Source: Alphaproteobacteria bacterium
GTDB taxonomy: Bacteria > Pseudomonadota > Alphaproteobacteria > ATCC43930 > CGMCC-115725
Assembly: GCA_030041385.1 (NCBI GenBank)
Contig: JASHNY010000038.1
Location: forward strand, 1-43,252
Reading direction: 5' to 3'
DNA length: 43,252 bases
A program made the translations under genes and the position numbers. Shown here in pieces: positions 36,018 to 43,252 of this stretch; the first letter of the stretch is position 1; each line of letters starts with the position of its first letter. A model generated the notes under the pieces. It was not told the DNA's origin and searched no databases. It was given only the letters and a program-made list of their open reading frames with translations.

Positions 36018-36323
36018 CTACCAGCTCGATTTGACCATGCCGGGAATCTGGCCGGCGGAGGCCAGTTCGCGTACCGCGATGCGCGACAATTTGAACTTGC
36101 GGTAATAGCCGCGCGGGCGCCCGGTCAAGGCGCAGCGGTTGCGCACCCGGGTCTCCGAGCTGTTGCGCGGCAATTGGGACAGCCGCAGCTGCGCATCGAA
36201 GCGGTCCTCCGGCGCCGCATCGCGATTGCGGGCGATCGCCTTGAGCCGCGCCCGCCGCGGCGCGAACTGCCTGGCCAGCTTGGCGCGGCGCGCGTTTTTT
36301 TCGATCGAGCTTTTCTTTGCCAT
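36018..36323 (-). CDS. rpsN: 30S ribosomal protein S14 (zinc-independent form)
   Basis: A 101-residue S14 of the long form lacking the CxxC zinc motifs. [20 protein letters not shown] and the [14 protein letters not shown] tail are typical. It lies between rplE and rpsH in the normal spc order. Confidence 0.97.
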   Translation of the reverse strand: MAKKSSIEKNARRAKLARQFAPRRARLKAIARNRDAAPEDRFDAQLRLSQLPRNSSETRVRNRCALTGRPRGYYRKFKLSRIAVRELASAGQIPGMVKSSW

Positions 36324-36345
36324 GGGATTGCTTCTCCGCCGGCGG

Positions 36346-36885
36346 TCAGTTCATGAACGGCATGTCGAAGCCTTTCAGCAGCGCCTTGGCTTCGGCATCA
36401 GTATGCGCGGTCGTGACGATGACGATATCCATCCCGCGCACCGCATCGACCTTGTCGTAATCGATCTCGGGAAACACAAGCTGTTCCCTGAGCCCCAGCG
36501 CATAATTTCCGCGCCCGTCGAAGCTGCGCGCCGACACGCCGCGGAAATCGCGCACCCGCGGCAATGCCACGGTGATCAGCCGGTCGAGGAACTCGTACAT
36601 GCGGTCGCGCCGCAGCGTCACCTTGACCCCGATCGGCATGTTCTTGCGCAACTTGAAGGTGGCGATCGATTGCCGGGCGCGGATCACCACCGGGTGCTGG
36701 CCGGTAATCGCGGTCAGGTCGCCGGCAGCGGCATCGATCTTCTTGGCGTCCTGCACGGCCTCGCCGACGCCCATGTTGACGACGATTTTTTCCAGCCGCG
36801 GCACCTGCATCGCGTTGCCGTAGCCGAATTCCTGCATCAACGCCGGCCGCAGCTCGGCCGTGTAGCGCTCGTAAAGGCGGGTCAT
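36346..36885 (-). CDS. rplE: 50S ribosomal protein L5
   Basis: A 179-residue L5, which with L18 anchors 5S rRNA in the central protuberance. [20 protein letters not shown] and [20 protein letters not shown] are diagnostic. It lies 10 bp downstream of rplX. Confidence 0.98.
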   Translation of the reverse strand: MTRLYERYTAELRPALMQEFGYGNAMQVPRLEKIVVNMGVGEAVQDAKKIDAAAGDLTAITGQHPVVIRARQSIATFKLRKNMPIGVKVTLRRDRMYEFLDRLITVALPRVRDFRGVSARSFDGRGNYALGLREQLVFPEIDYDKVDAVRGMDIVIVTTAHTDAEAKALLKGFDMPFMN

Positions 36886-36895
36886 CCCGGCGTCC

Positions 36896-37219
36896 TCACT
36901 TGTCGATCACCTCGCCCGAGCGGCGGGCGACGCGAACCTTTCTGCCGTCGTCGAGCACCTTGTACCCGATCCGCGTCGGCTTGCCCGAGCGCGGATCGAC
37001 ATGCGCCACGTTCGAGGCATGGATGGTCAGTTCCTTCTCGACGATGCCGCCCGGGTCGCCCATGCGCGGCTTGGTGTGCCGCTGCGCCATATGCACGCCC
37101 TGCACGATCACCCGCCGCTCCGCCGGAAAGACGCGCAGGACCTCGCCGGTGCGGCCTTTGTCGCGGCCGCTGATGACGATCACGTTGTCGCCTTTCTTGA
37201 TCTTCAGCTTGTTAGGCAT
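36896..37219 (-). CDS. rplX: 50S ribosomal protein L24
   Basis: A 107-residue L24 with a KOW motif ([20 protein letters not shown]). It begins large-subunit assembly. ATG 37219 is preferred to the in-frame ATG two codons earlier, since GGGG is then well spaced. The gap to rplN (63 bp) is one of the longer ones in the cluster. Confidence 0.96.
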   Translation of the reverse strand: MPNKLKIKKGDNVIVISGRDKGRTGEVLRVFPAERRVIVQGVHMAQRHTKPRMGDPGGIVEKELTIHASNVAHVDPRSGKPTRIGYKVLDDGRKVRVARRSGEVIDK

Positions 37220-37282
37220 CGTCATCCCCGGGACCGCTTCCGTCCCGGCCGCATGCCGGCGGGATGCGTTCCATCGTCACCA

Positions 37283-37651
37283 TCACAACACCTCCGGAGC
37301 GAGCGAGGCGATCTTCAAGAACCGGCGCGCCCGCAATTCGCGCGTGACCGGGCCGAACACGCGGGTCCCGATCGGTTCACCCTGGCGGGTGATCAGCACC
37401 GCGGCATTGCGGTCGAAGCGGATCGCGCTGCCGTCGGTGCGGCGGATTTCCTTGGCCGTGCGCACGATGACCGCGCGATGAACATCGCCTTTCTTGACGC
37501 GGCCGCGCGGGATCGCCTCCTTGACCGAGACGATGATCACGTCCCCCACCGTCGCGGTCTTGCGCTTGGAGCCGCCCAGCACCTTGATACATTGCACTCG
37601 CCGCGCGCCGGAATTGTCGGCGACGTCGAGGTTGGTCTGCATCTGGATCAT
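37283..37651 (-). CDS. rplN: 50S ribosomal protein L14
   Basis: A 122-residue L14 at the subunit interface. [20 protein letters not shown] and [20 protein letters not shown] are diagnostic. Its start overlaps the rpsQ stop by 4 bp. Confidence 0.98.
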   Translation of the reverse strand: MIQMQTNLDVADNSGARRVQCIKVLGGSKRKTATVGDVIIVSVKEAIPRGRVKKGDVHRAVIVRTAKEIRRTDGSAIRFDRNAAVLITRQGEPIGTRVFGPVTRELRARRFLKIASLAPEVL

Positions 37652-37962
37652 GCGGCGTCCCCTGCCTCGGTCTCGGCCTCTGCGGCGGCGGCGCGCGCCC
37701 GGCGGCGGGCGAGGCCGGGCGCGACCCCGGTCGCCGCGCCCAGCACCACCCAGTGCTTGCGCTTGGACAGCGGCCGGCTTTCCTCGATCGTCACGGCCTC
37801 GCCGGTGTGAAAGCGGTTTTCTTCGTCATGCGCCGCATATTTCTTCGAGCGCGTGACATATTTCTTGTAGACGGGGTGCATCACGCGGCGATCCACCCGC
37901 ACGACGACCGTCTTGTCTTGGACATCGCTGACGACGATGCCCTGCAGAATGCGTTTGGGCAT
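37648..37962 (-). CDS. rpsQ: 30S ribosomal protein S17
   Basis: A 104-residue S17 binding 16S r[23 protein letters not shown] and the [20 protein letters not shown] block are conserved. The last 28 or so residues form an Ala/Arg/Glu-rich extension absent from E. coli S17. The stop overlaps the rplN start (ATGA). Confidence 0.96.
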   Translation of the reverse strand: MPKRILQGIVVSDVQDKTVVVRVDRRVMHPVYKKYVTRSKKYAAHDEENRFHTGEAVTIEESRPLSKRKHWVVLGAATGVAPGLARRRARAAAAEAETEAGDAA

Positions 37963-37978
37963 GATTGCTCCCTCGGCC

Positions 37979-38197
37979 TCAGCCGGCCTTGCTGCCGGCG
38001 GGCGCCTGGCGGCGCCGCTCGCCGAGAACGGTCTTGATGCGTGCGATCTCGCGGCGGGCCTGCCGCATCCGCGCGGTGTTTTCCAGCTGGCCGCTGGCGC
38101 GCTGAAAGCGCAGGTTGAAGATTTCCTTGCCCAGCGTGTCGAGTTCGCCGGTCAATTCGTCGGTCGTGCGCGGCCGCAAATCCGAGGCCTTGGTCAT
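37979..38197 (-). CDS. rpmC: 50S ribosomal protein L29
   Basis: A 72-residue L29 near the peptide exit tunnel. [20 protein letters not shown] and [19 protein letters not shown] are the family core. The ATG overlaps the rplP stop (ATGA). Confidence 0.96.
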   Translation of the reverse strand: MTKASDLRPRTTDELTGELDTLGKEIFNLRFQRASGQLENTARMRQARREIARIKTVLGERRRQAPAGSKAG

Positions 38198-38616
38198 GCC
38201 GTCCCCTCGCCTTCGCGCATAACGAACCGCGTCGCGATCGGCAGTTTCGCCGCCGCCAGCGCAAACGCCTCGCGCGCCACATCGAGCGTCACGCCGTCGA
38301 GTTCGAACATGATCCGGCCGGGCTTTACCCGGCACACCCAGAACTCGGGCGAGCCCTTGCCGCTGCCCATGCGGACCTCGGCCGGCTTCGACGACACCGG
38401 CACATCCGGGAAAACCCGGATCCACACGCGCCCGACGCGGCGGATGTGGCGGGTGATCGCGCGGCGCGCGGCCTCGATCTGGCGTGCGGTAATCCGCCCG
38501 GGCTCGGCCGATTTCATGCCGTAGGCACCGAAATTGAGGCTGGTGCCGCCCTTCGCGAGGCCGTGCACCCGGCCCTTGTGGGCCTTGCGGTATTTGCTGC
38601 GTTTCGGAGCGAGCAT
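38194..38616 (-). CDS. rplP: 50S ribosomal protein L16
   Basis: A 140-residue L16. The N-terminus [19 protein letters not shown] and [20 protein letters not shown] are diagnostic. That ATG is chosen over upstream in-frame codons because TGAGGA lies just before it. It is 7 bp from the rpsC stop. Confidence 0.98.
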   Translation of the reverse strand: MLAPKRSKYRKAHKGRVHGLAKGGTSLNFGAYGMKSAEPGRITARQIEAARRAITRHIRRVGRVWIRVFPDVPVSSKPAEVRMGSGKGSPEFWVCRVKPGRIMFELDGVTLDVAREAFALAAAKLPIATRFVMREGEGTA

Positions 38617-38623
38617 CGTATCC

Positions 38624-39352
38624 TCAGCCGAGCGACTCGCGCCGGCGGTCCCGATCACGATCGCGCTCGCGATCGTGGGCCGGCGGCTGGCCTTCGTTCA
38701 ATCGCTTGTCTTGCGCCATCGGGTCATGGGCAAGAATTTCGCCCTTGAACACCCACACCTTGACGCCACAGGTGCCATAGGTGGTCTTGGCCGTGCCATA
38801 GCCGAAATCGATATCGGCGCGCAGCGTGTGCAGCGGCACCCGGCCCTCGCGATACCACTCCATGCGTGCGATTTCGGCGCCGCCGAGCCGCCCCGAGCAG
38901 TTGATGCGGATGCCCTGGGCGCCGAACCGCATCGCCGACTGCACTGCCCGCTTCATCGCGCGACGAAAGGCGACCCGGCGCTCGAGCTGCTGGGCGATCC
39001 CGTCGGCGATCAGTTTGGCATCGATCTCGGGCTTGCGGATCTCGACGATGTTGAGGCTGACTTCGCTGTTGGTGACCTTGCCCAGATCGCTGCGCAATTT
39101 GTCGATGTCCGCGCCCTTCTTGCCGATGACGACGCCGGGGCGGGCCGAATGCAGCGTGATCCGGGTTCGCCGGGCGGCGCGCTCGATCAGGATCTTGGCA
39201 ACCGCGGCCTGGCTCAGGCGCTGATGCAGGAATTTGCGCAATTTGAGGTCGTCGTGCAGCAGGCTCCCGTATTCCTTGCGCGAGAACCAGCGCGAATCCC
39301 AGGTCCGGTTGATTCCCAGCCGGAGGCCGATCGGATTGACCTTTTGACCCAT
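38624..39352 (-). CDS. rpsC: 30S ribosomal protein S3
   Basis: A 242-residue S3 with a KH domain ([20 protein letters not shown]) at the mRNA entry channel. [20 protein letters not shown] is the universal N-terminus. The last 17 residues are an Asp/Arg repeat ([17 protein letters not shown]); the DNA for it includes a perfect palindrome at 38656-38677. Start and rplV stop overlap (TGATG). Confidence 0.97.
   Translation of the reverse strand: MGQKVNPIGLRLGINRTWDSRWFSRKEYGSLLHDDLKLRKFLHQRLSQAAVAKILIERAARRTRITLHSARPGVVIGKKGADIDKLRSDLGKVTNSEVSLNIVEIRKPEIDAKLIADGIAQQLERRVAFRRAMKRAVQSAMRFGAQGIRINCSGRLGGAEIARMEWYREGRVPLHTLRADIDFGYGTAKTTYGTCGVKVWVFKGEILAHDPMAQDKRLNEGQPPAHDRERDRDRDRRRESLG
38656..38677. 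repeat. Palindrome inside the rpsC 3' end
   Basis: CACGATCGCG, two bases (CT), then CGCGATCGTG: ten perfect pairs. It encodes part of the Asp/Arg tail of S3, so it may merely reflect the GAC/CGC-type codon repeat, but it also folds in mRNA just before rplP. Confidence 0.6.
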
Positions 39353-39735
39353 CAGGCACTCTCCTCCGGACGCTCGCGCACGATCACGGTCAGGTGCGCG
39401 AAATGCTTCTCCACCCGGGCCGAGCGGCCGCGACCGCGGGTGTGAAAGCGCTTCATGACAAAGGCGCGGCCGACCGTAGCTTCCTTGACGTAAAGCCGGT
39501 CGACATCGAGCTGGTGGTTGTTTTCCGCGTTGGCGATCGCCGCCTGCAACACCTTCTTGACGTCGCGGGCGATGCGGCGGTGCGAGAAGCTGAGCTCGGC
39601 GACGGCCGCAGCGGCATTCTTGCCGCGGATCGACTGTGCGACCAGGTTCAATTTGCGCGGGCTGATCCGGAGCGCGCGCAGAAACGCCGACGCTTCGGTA
39701 TCGGCCAGGCGGCGCTCGATGTGGGGCTTGCTCAT
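39352..39735 (-). CDS. rplV: 50S ribosomal protein L22
   Basis: A 127-residue L22 lining the exit tunnel. [20 protein letters not shown] and the tip segment [20 protein letters not shown] are diagnostic. [10 protein letters not shown] is chosen as start; the frame continues upstream without similarity. Confidence 0.97.
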   Translation of the reverse strand: MSKPHIERRLADTEASAFLRALRISPRKLNLVAQSIRGKNAAAAVAELSFSHRRIARDVKKVLQAAIANAENNHQLDVDRLYVKEATVGRAFVMKRFHTRGRGRSARVEKHFAHLTVIVRERPEESA

Positions 39736-39736
39736 C

Positions 39737-40015
39737 TCAGCTTCTCTTCGCGCGCTTGTCGCCGGCATGCCCGTAGAAGGTGCGGGTCGGCGCGAACTCG
39801 CCGAATTTGTGGCCGATCATGTTCTCGGTCACCAGCACCGGGATGAATTTGTGGCCGTTGTAGACCCCGAAGGTGAGGCCGACGAATTGCGGAAAGATCG
39901 TCGAACGCCGCGACCAGGTGCGGATCACCTCGTTGCGTCCCGAGCCGCGCGCCTTCTCGGCCTTCTCTAAGAGATAGCCGTCGACGAACGGGCCTTTCCA
40001 TACCGAGCGCGCCAC
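39737..40015 (-). CDS. rpsS: 30S ribosomal protein S19
   Basis: A 92-residue S19 of the 30S head. [20 protein letters not shown] and [20 protein letters not shown] are diagnostic. The start codon is GTG, supported by GAGGAGG upstream. Its stop is 1 bp from the rplV start. Confidence 0.98.
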   Translation of the reverse strand: MARSVWKGPFVDGYLLEKAEKARGSGRNEVIRTWSRRSTIFPQFVGLTFGVYNGHKFIPVLVTENMIGHKFGEFAPTRTFYGHAGDKRAKRS

Positions 40016-40030
40016 GCTCCGTCCTCCTCG

Positions 40031-40858
40031 CTAGCGGATCTGGCGGCGCCGGACAATCAGCCGGTCGGTCGCCTTGTTGTGCCGCGTCTTCTTGCCCTTG
40101 GTCGGCTTGCCCCACGGCGTCACCGGATGGCGGCCGCCGGAGGTGCGCCCTTCGCCGCCGCCATGCGGATGGTCGATCGGGTTCATCGCCACGCCGCGCA
40201 CCGAAGGCCGGCGGCCGAGCCAGCGGTTGCGGCCGGCCTTGCCGATCACGATGTTCTGGTGGTCCGGGTTGGAGACCGCGCCGATCGTTGCCCGGCATTC
40301 GGCGCGCACCATGCGCAATTCGCCAGATGACAGGCGCAGCAGCGCATAGCCCTGGTCGCGCCCGACCAGCTGCACATAGGTTCCGGCCGAGCGCGCGAGC
40401 TGGCCGCCCTTGCCTGGCTTCATCTCGACGTTGTGGACGATCGTGCCGAGCGGCATGTTCCTCAGCGGCATCGCGTTGCCGGGCTTCACATCGACCCGCT
40501 CGCCCGACACCACCGTATCGCCGGCGCGCAGCCGTTGCGGCGCCAGAATGTACGACAGCGTGCCGTCCGCATATTTGATCAGGGCGATGAAGGCGGTGCG
40601 GTTGGGGTCGTATTCGAGCCGTTCGACCGTGGCCGGCGACTCGTCGCGGGCGCGCTTGAAATCGACCGCGCGATAGCGCCGCTTGTGGCCGCCGCCGCTG
40701 CGCCGCATCGTGATGCGGCCGGTGTTGTTGCGCCCGCCCTTCTGCCGCAGGCCCTCGGTCAACGCCTTGACCGGCTTGCCCTTCCATAATTCGCTGCGAT
40801 CGACGATGACGAGCTGCCGCTGCGACGGCGTCGTCGGGTTGAAGGTTTTGAGCGCCAT
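40031..40858 (-). CDS. rplB: 50S ribosomal protein L2
   Basis: A 275-residue L2, needed for subunit joining and peptidyl transfer. [20 protein letters not shown], the [20 protein letters not shown] block and [20 protein letters not shown] (with the conserved His) identify it. It lies 15 bp upstream of rpsS. Confidence 0.98.
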   Translation of the reverse strand: MALKTFNPTTPSQRQLVIVDRSELWKGKPVKALTEGLRQKGGRNNTGRITMRRSGGGHKRRYRAVDFKRARDESPATVERLEYDPNRTAFIALIKYADGTLSYILAPQRLRAGDTVVSGERVDVKPGNAMPLRNMPLGTIVHNVEMKPGKGGQLARSAGTYVQLVGRDQGYALLRLSSGELRMVRAECRATIGAVSNPDHQNIVIGKAGRNRWLGRRPSVRGVAMNPIDHPHGGGEGRTSGGRHPVTPWGKPTKGKKTRHNKATDRLIVRRRQIR

Positions 40859-40877
40859 CGCGTTGGAACCCCTCGCC

Positions 40878-41210
40878 TCAGATGCCGGTGGTCACGTCGA
40901 TGCGCGAGCCTTCGGCCAGCGTGACGATCGCTTTCTTGTAATCGGAGCGGCGGCCGATGCGGCCGCGAAAGCGTTTGGTCTTGCCCTGCACGCGGATCGT
41001 GTTGACCGCCGCGACCTTGACGTCGAACAGCCCCTCGACCGCGGCCTTGACCTGGCGCTTGGTCGCATCGAGCGCAACCCGGAAGATCACCTGGTTGTGC
41101 TCCGACACGTTGGTCGCCTTTTCGGTGATGACCGGCGTGCGGATCACCCGGTACATCTCCTCGCGCGACAATTGCGGCGCGACATGCGGAATGACGCGGA
41201 AGCGGCTCAT
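40878..41210 (-). CDS. rplW: 50S ribosomal protein L23
   Basis: A 110-residue L23, docking site for trigger factor and SRP at the tunnel exit. [20 protein letters not shown] and [20 protein letters not shown] are diagnostic. A short N-terminal extension (about 20 residues) precedes the canonical start. It overlaps rplD by 4 bp. Confidence 0.96.
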   Translation of the reverse strand: MSRFRVIPHVAPQLSREEMYRVIRTPVITEKATNVSEHNQVIFRVALDATKRQVKAAVEGLFDVKVAAVNTIRVQGKTKRFRGRIGRRSDYKKAIVTLAEGSRIDVTTGI

Positions 41211-41827
41211 TTGAGGCGAGCCTCCAGCAATTCGGCCGCCGCACGGGTCAAGACCAACGTGTCGCGGCGCAGGATGTCGTAAACGTTGGCGCCCTGCTGC
41301 GGCAGCACGTCGACCTTGGGCAAGTTGCGAGCGGCGCGGGCGAACCCCTCGTCCACCGCCGCGCCGTCGATGATCAGCACCGAACCCCAGCCGAGCGCGT
41401 CAAACCGGGCACGCAAGGCCTTGGTCTTGGCCTCGGCAACCGTGGCGGCGTCGATGACGACGAGCTTGCCCTCGGCCTGCTTGGCCGACAGCGCCGTTTT
41501 GAGGCCGAGCCGCCGCACCTTTTTCTGCAGGCTGAACCCATGGCTGCGCACGACCGGCCCGAAGATGACCGCACCGCCGCGAAATTGCGGCGACCGCAGG
41601 CTGCCTTGCCGGGCACGCCCGGTGCCCTTCTGCTTGTAGGGCTTCTTGGTGGTACCGCTGATGTCGCTGATGCCCTTCGCCTTGTGCGTGCCGGCCCGGC
41701 GCTTGGCGAGCTGCCAGTTGACCACGCGGGCGAGGACGTCGCGGCGTACCGGCAGGCCGAACACCTCGTCGGCGAGTTCGATATCGCCGACCTCCTGGTT
41801 GTCGAGGTTGCGCATCGTCAGTTTCAT
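41207..41827 (-). CDS. rplD: 50S ribosomal protein L4
   Basis: A 206-residue L4. [20 protein letters not shown] and [20 protein letters not shown] mark the conserved tunnel loop. In enterobacteria L4 autoregulates the S10 operon; no equivalent leader is visible here. It overlaps rplC and rplW by 4 bp each. Confidence 0.97.
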   Translation of the reverse strand: MKLTMRNLDNQEVGDIELADEVFGLPVRRDVLARVVNWQLAKRRAGTHKAKGISDISGTTKKPYKQKGTGRARQGSLRSPQFRGGAVIFGPVVRSHGFSLQKKVRRLGLKTALSAKQAEGKLVVIDAATVAEAKTKALRARFDALGWGSVLIIDGAAVDEGFARAARNLPKVDVLPQQGANVYDILRRDTLVLTRAAAELLEARLK

Positions 41828-42549
41828 GGCGCAGCACCTTCGCCAGTGTCGGCCTCGCCCGCAGCAGCGGGAGCGCTGCCGCGCAGCGCCGCCGGAAACG
41901 GGAGCCCGTCCGGCGCCTTGCGCTTGACCGCGTCCTTGACCAAGACCCAGCCGTTCTTGCTGCCAGGCACCGCGCCCCGGACCATCAAGACGCCGCGCTC
42001 GGCATCGGCGGCGACGACTTCGAGGTTGTGCGTGGTCACCCGCTCGTTCCCGAGATGGCCGGCCATCTTCTTGTTCTTGAAGGTCTTGCCGGGCGATTGC
42101 CGCTGCCCGGTCGAGCCGTGGCTGCGGTGCGAGATCGACACGCCGTGGGTCGCGCGCAGACCGCCGAAATTGTGCCGCTTCATCGCCCCGGCAAAGCCCT
42201 TGCCGATGCTGGTGCCGACGACATCGACATACTGGCCCGGCACGAAATGGGCCGCGGTAATCTCGGCGCCGACCTCGACGAGCGCATCCTCGGACACGCG
42301 GAACTCGGCAAGCCTGGCCTTAGGCTCGACCTTGGCCTTGGCGAAATGCCCTCGCTGCGGCTTAGTCACGTTCTTGACCTTGGCCGTGCCGACGCCGAGC
42401 TGCACCGCGGTGTAGCCGTCGCGGTCGAGCGTCCGCTGGGCGACAACCTGGCAATTGTCGATCTTCAGCACGGTCACCGGGATGTGGGTGCCCTCGCCGG
42501 TGAACACCCGGGTCATCCCGAGCTTTTGCGCGATCAGGCCGGTCCGCAT
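41824..42549 (-). CDS. rplC: 50S ribosomal protein L3
   Basis: A 241-residue L3. [20 protein letters not shown] and [20 protein letters not shown] are diagnostic. The last 30 or so residues are a non-conserved Ala/Gly/acidic tail ([18 protein letters not shown]). ATG 42549 is preferred to a GTG one codon earlier given the GGGGAGG spacing. A palindromic repeat lies between it and rpsJ. Confidence 0.97.
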   Translation of the reverse strand: MRTGLIAQKLGMTRVFTGEGTHIPVTVLKIDNCQVVAQRTLDRDGYTAVQLGVGTAKVKNVTKPQRGHFAKAKVEPKARLAEFRVSEDALVEVGAEITAAHFVPGQYVDVVGTSIGKGFAGAMKRHNFGGLRATHGVSISHRSHGSTGQRQSPGKTFKNKKMAGHLGNERVTTHNLEVVAADAERGVLMVRGAVPGSKNGWVLVKDAVKRKAPDGLPFPAALRGSAPAAAGEADTGEGAAP

Positions 42550-42568
42550 CACCGGCCTCCCCGCTCGA

Positions 42569-42649
42569 CGTCATGCCCGGACTTGATCCGGGCATCCGCG
42601 CCGCGGCGACGGCCGTTGATGGCCGGGTCGAGCCCGGCCATGGCGGCGA
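42569..42649. repeat. Dispersed palindromic (REP-like) element, copy E
   Basis: It begins CGTCATGCCCGG and contains two perfect 7-bp hairpins: GCCCGGA-CTTGA-TCCGGGC and GGCCGGG-TCGAG-CCCGGCC. It occupies the rpsJ-rplC gap, inside the S10 operon, and so would be transcribed. Confidence 0.75.
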
Positions 42650-42673
42650 TGGGATGCACCTTCATCTGTCGTC

Positions 42674-42982
42674 CTACAGCTTGATCTCGACATCGACGCC
42701 GGCGGCCAGGTCGAGCTTCATCAGCGCGTCCACGGTCTGCGGGGTCGGATCGACGATGTCGAGCACCCGTTTGTGGGTGCGGATCTCGAATTGCTCGCGC
42801 GATTTCTTGTCGACATGCGGCGAGCGCAGCACCGTGTATTTCTCGATCTTGGTCGGCAGCGGGATCGGACCGCGGACCCGCGCACCCGTGCGCTTGGCCG
42901 TGTTGACGATCTCGCTGGTCGACTGGTCGAGCACGCGATGATCGTAGGCGCGCAGTCGAATTCGTATGTTCTGGCCTTCCAC
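42674..42982 (-). CDS. rpsJ: 30S ribosomal protein S10
   Basis: A 102-residue S10, also a transcription antitermination factor (NusE). [20 protein letters not shown] and [20 protein letters not shown] are diagnostic. The start is GTG with GAGGGA upstream. It lies 30 bp after tuf, and no separate promoter is visible in that gap. Confidence 0.98.
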   Translation of the reverse strand: MEGQNIRIRLRAYDHRVLDQSTSEIVNTAKRTGARVRGPIPLPTKIEKYTVLRSPHVDKKSREQFEIRTHKRVLDIVDPTPQTVDALMKLDLAAGVDVEIKL

Positions 42983-43012
42983 GGCGTTGTCCCTCAGCCA
43001 AGCCTTGCTTGC

Positions 43013-43252
43013 TTACTTCAGAATTTTGGCGACGACGCCGGCGCCGACGGTGCGGCCGCCTTCGCGGATCGCAAAGCGCAGCCCTTCGTCCATCGCGATC
43101 GGCACCAGGAGTTCGACCTCCATCGTCACGTTGTCGCCCGGCATCACCATCTCGGTCCCCTCCGGCAGGTGCACCGTCCCGGTCACGTCGGTCGTGCGGA
43201 AATAGAATTGCGGCCGGTAATTGCCGAAAAACGGCGTGTGCCGCCCGCCCTC
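43013..43252 (-). CDS. tuf: Elongation factor Tu, C-terminal fragment (cut by window edge)
   Basis: The last 79 codons of EF-Tu plus a TAA stop; the rest lies beyond the window. [40 protein letters not shown] and [20 protein letters not shown] are the domain III C-terminus. EF-Tu delivers aminoacyl-tRNA to the ribosome. Position directly before rpsJ matches the usual str-S10 junction. Confidence 0.98.
   Translation of the reverse strand, partial: EGGRHTPFFGNYRPQFYFRTTDVTGTVHLPEGTEMVMPGDNVTMEVELLVPIAMDEGLRFAIREGGRTVGAGVVAKILK

Noticed and set aside
37220-37282. Another REP-like copy in the rplX-rplN gap
   Set aside because: It begins GTCATCCCCGGG but lacks a matching inverted end and is too short to assign.

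Overview
The window is GC-rich chromosomal DNA from an alphaproteobacterium, probably Rhodospirillales or Hyphomicrobiales. The evidence is the secY-adk-rpsM-rpsK-rpoA-rplQ gene order, an ATP12-family F1-ATPase assembly chaperone, propionyl-CoA carboxylase genes, and dispersed intergenic palindromes with CGTCAT...ATGACG ends of the kind common in that class. Species cannot be named from sequence alone.

Left part (1-16628), accessory metabolism. A gene-poor, visibly AT-richer stretch (1-604) ends at a tRNA-Sec gene (selC, minus strand) with an encoded CCA. Next come two beta-lactamase-fold serine esterases (minus strand), then an operon on the plus strand with two paralogous alpha/beta hydrolases on either side of an NHL-type beta-propeller. 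Both hydrolases carry Cys, not Ser, at the nucleophile elbow. A strongly structured intergenic region (6127-6276) precedes a degenerate receiver-domain protein. Then follow a four-gene sugar-type ABC importer, a CodA-like amidohydrolase with altered active-site residues, a D-2-hydroxyacid dehydrogenase, a MocR-type regulator and a PNPOx-like flavoprotein. The mix of importer, hydrolases and dehydrogenase looks like uptake and hydrolytic breakdown of an unidentified compound; that reading is inference.

Middle part (16615-28579), core and acyl-CoA metabolism: an acyl-CoA dehydrogenase, isovaleryl-CoA dehydrogenase, a membrane acyltransferase, tRNA-Leu(GAG), lipB, rarA, an RluC-type pseudouridine synthase overlapping an ATP12 chaperone, a carboxymuconolactone decarboxylase-like protein, both propionyl-CoA carboxylase subunits and acylphosphatase. 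These fit branched-chain amino acid and odd-chain acyl-CoA oxidation with lipoate supply.

Right part (28583-43252, all minus strand) is the S10-spc-alpha ribosomal protein supercluster, from the 3' end of tuf through rpsJ to rplQ, including secY, adk and rpoA. A near-consensus sigma-70 promoter precedes rpsM. Genes are tightly packed with ATGA/TGATG overlaps, and several starts are GTG. Two palindromic repeat elements sit inside this cluster (rpsJ-rplC and rpoA-rplQ gaps). Three more lie in the permease, rarA-rluC and pccB-pccA gaps.

No rRNA, CRISPR array, insertion sequence or complete mobile element was seen. The strongest candidates for something new are the Cys-type hydrolase/propeller operon, the CodA-like protein lacking canonical catalytic residues, the hairpin-rich region at 6127-6276, and the tRNA-Sec with an apparent 7+5 acceptor/T branch.
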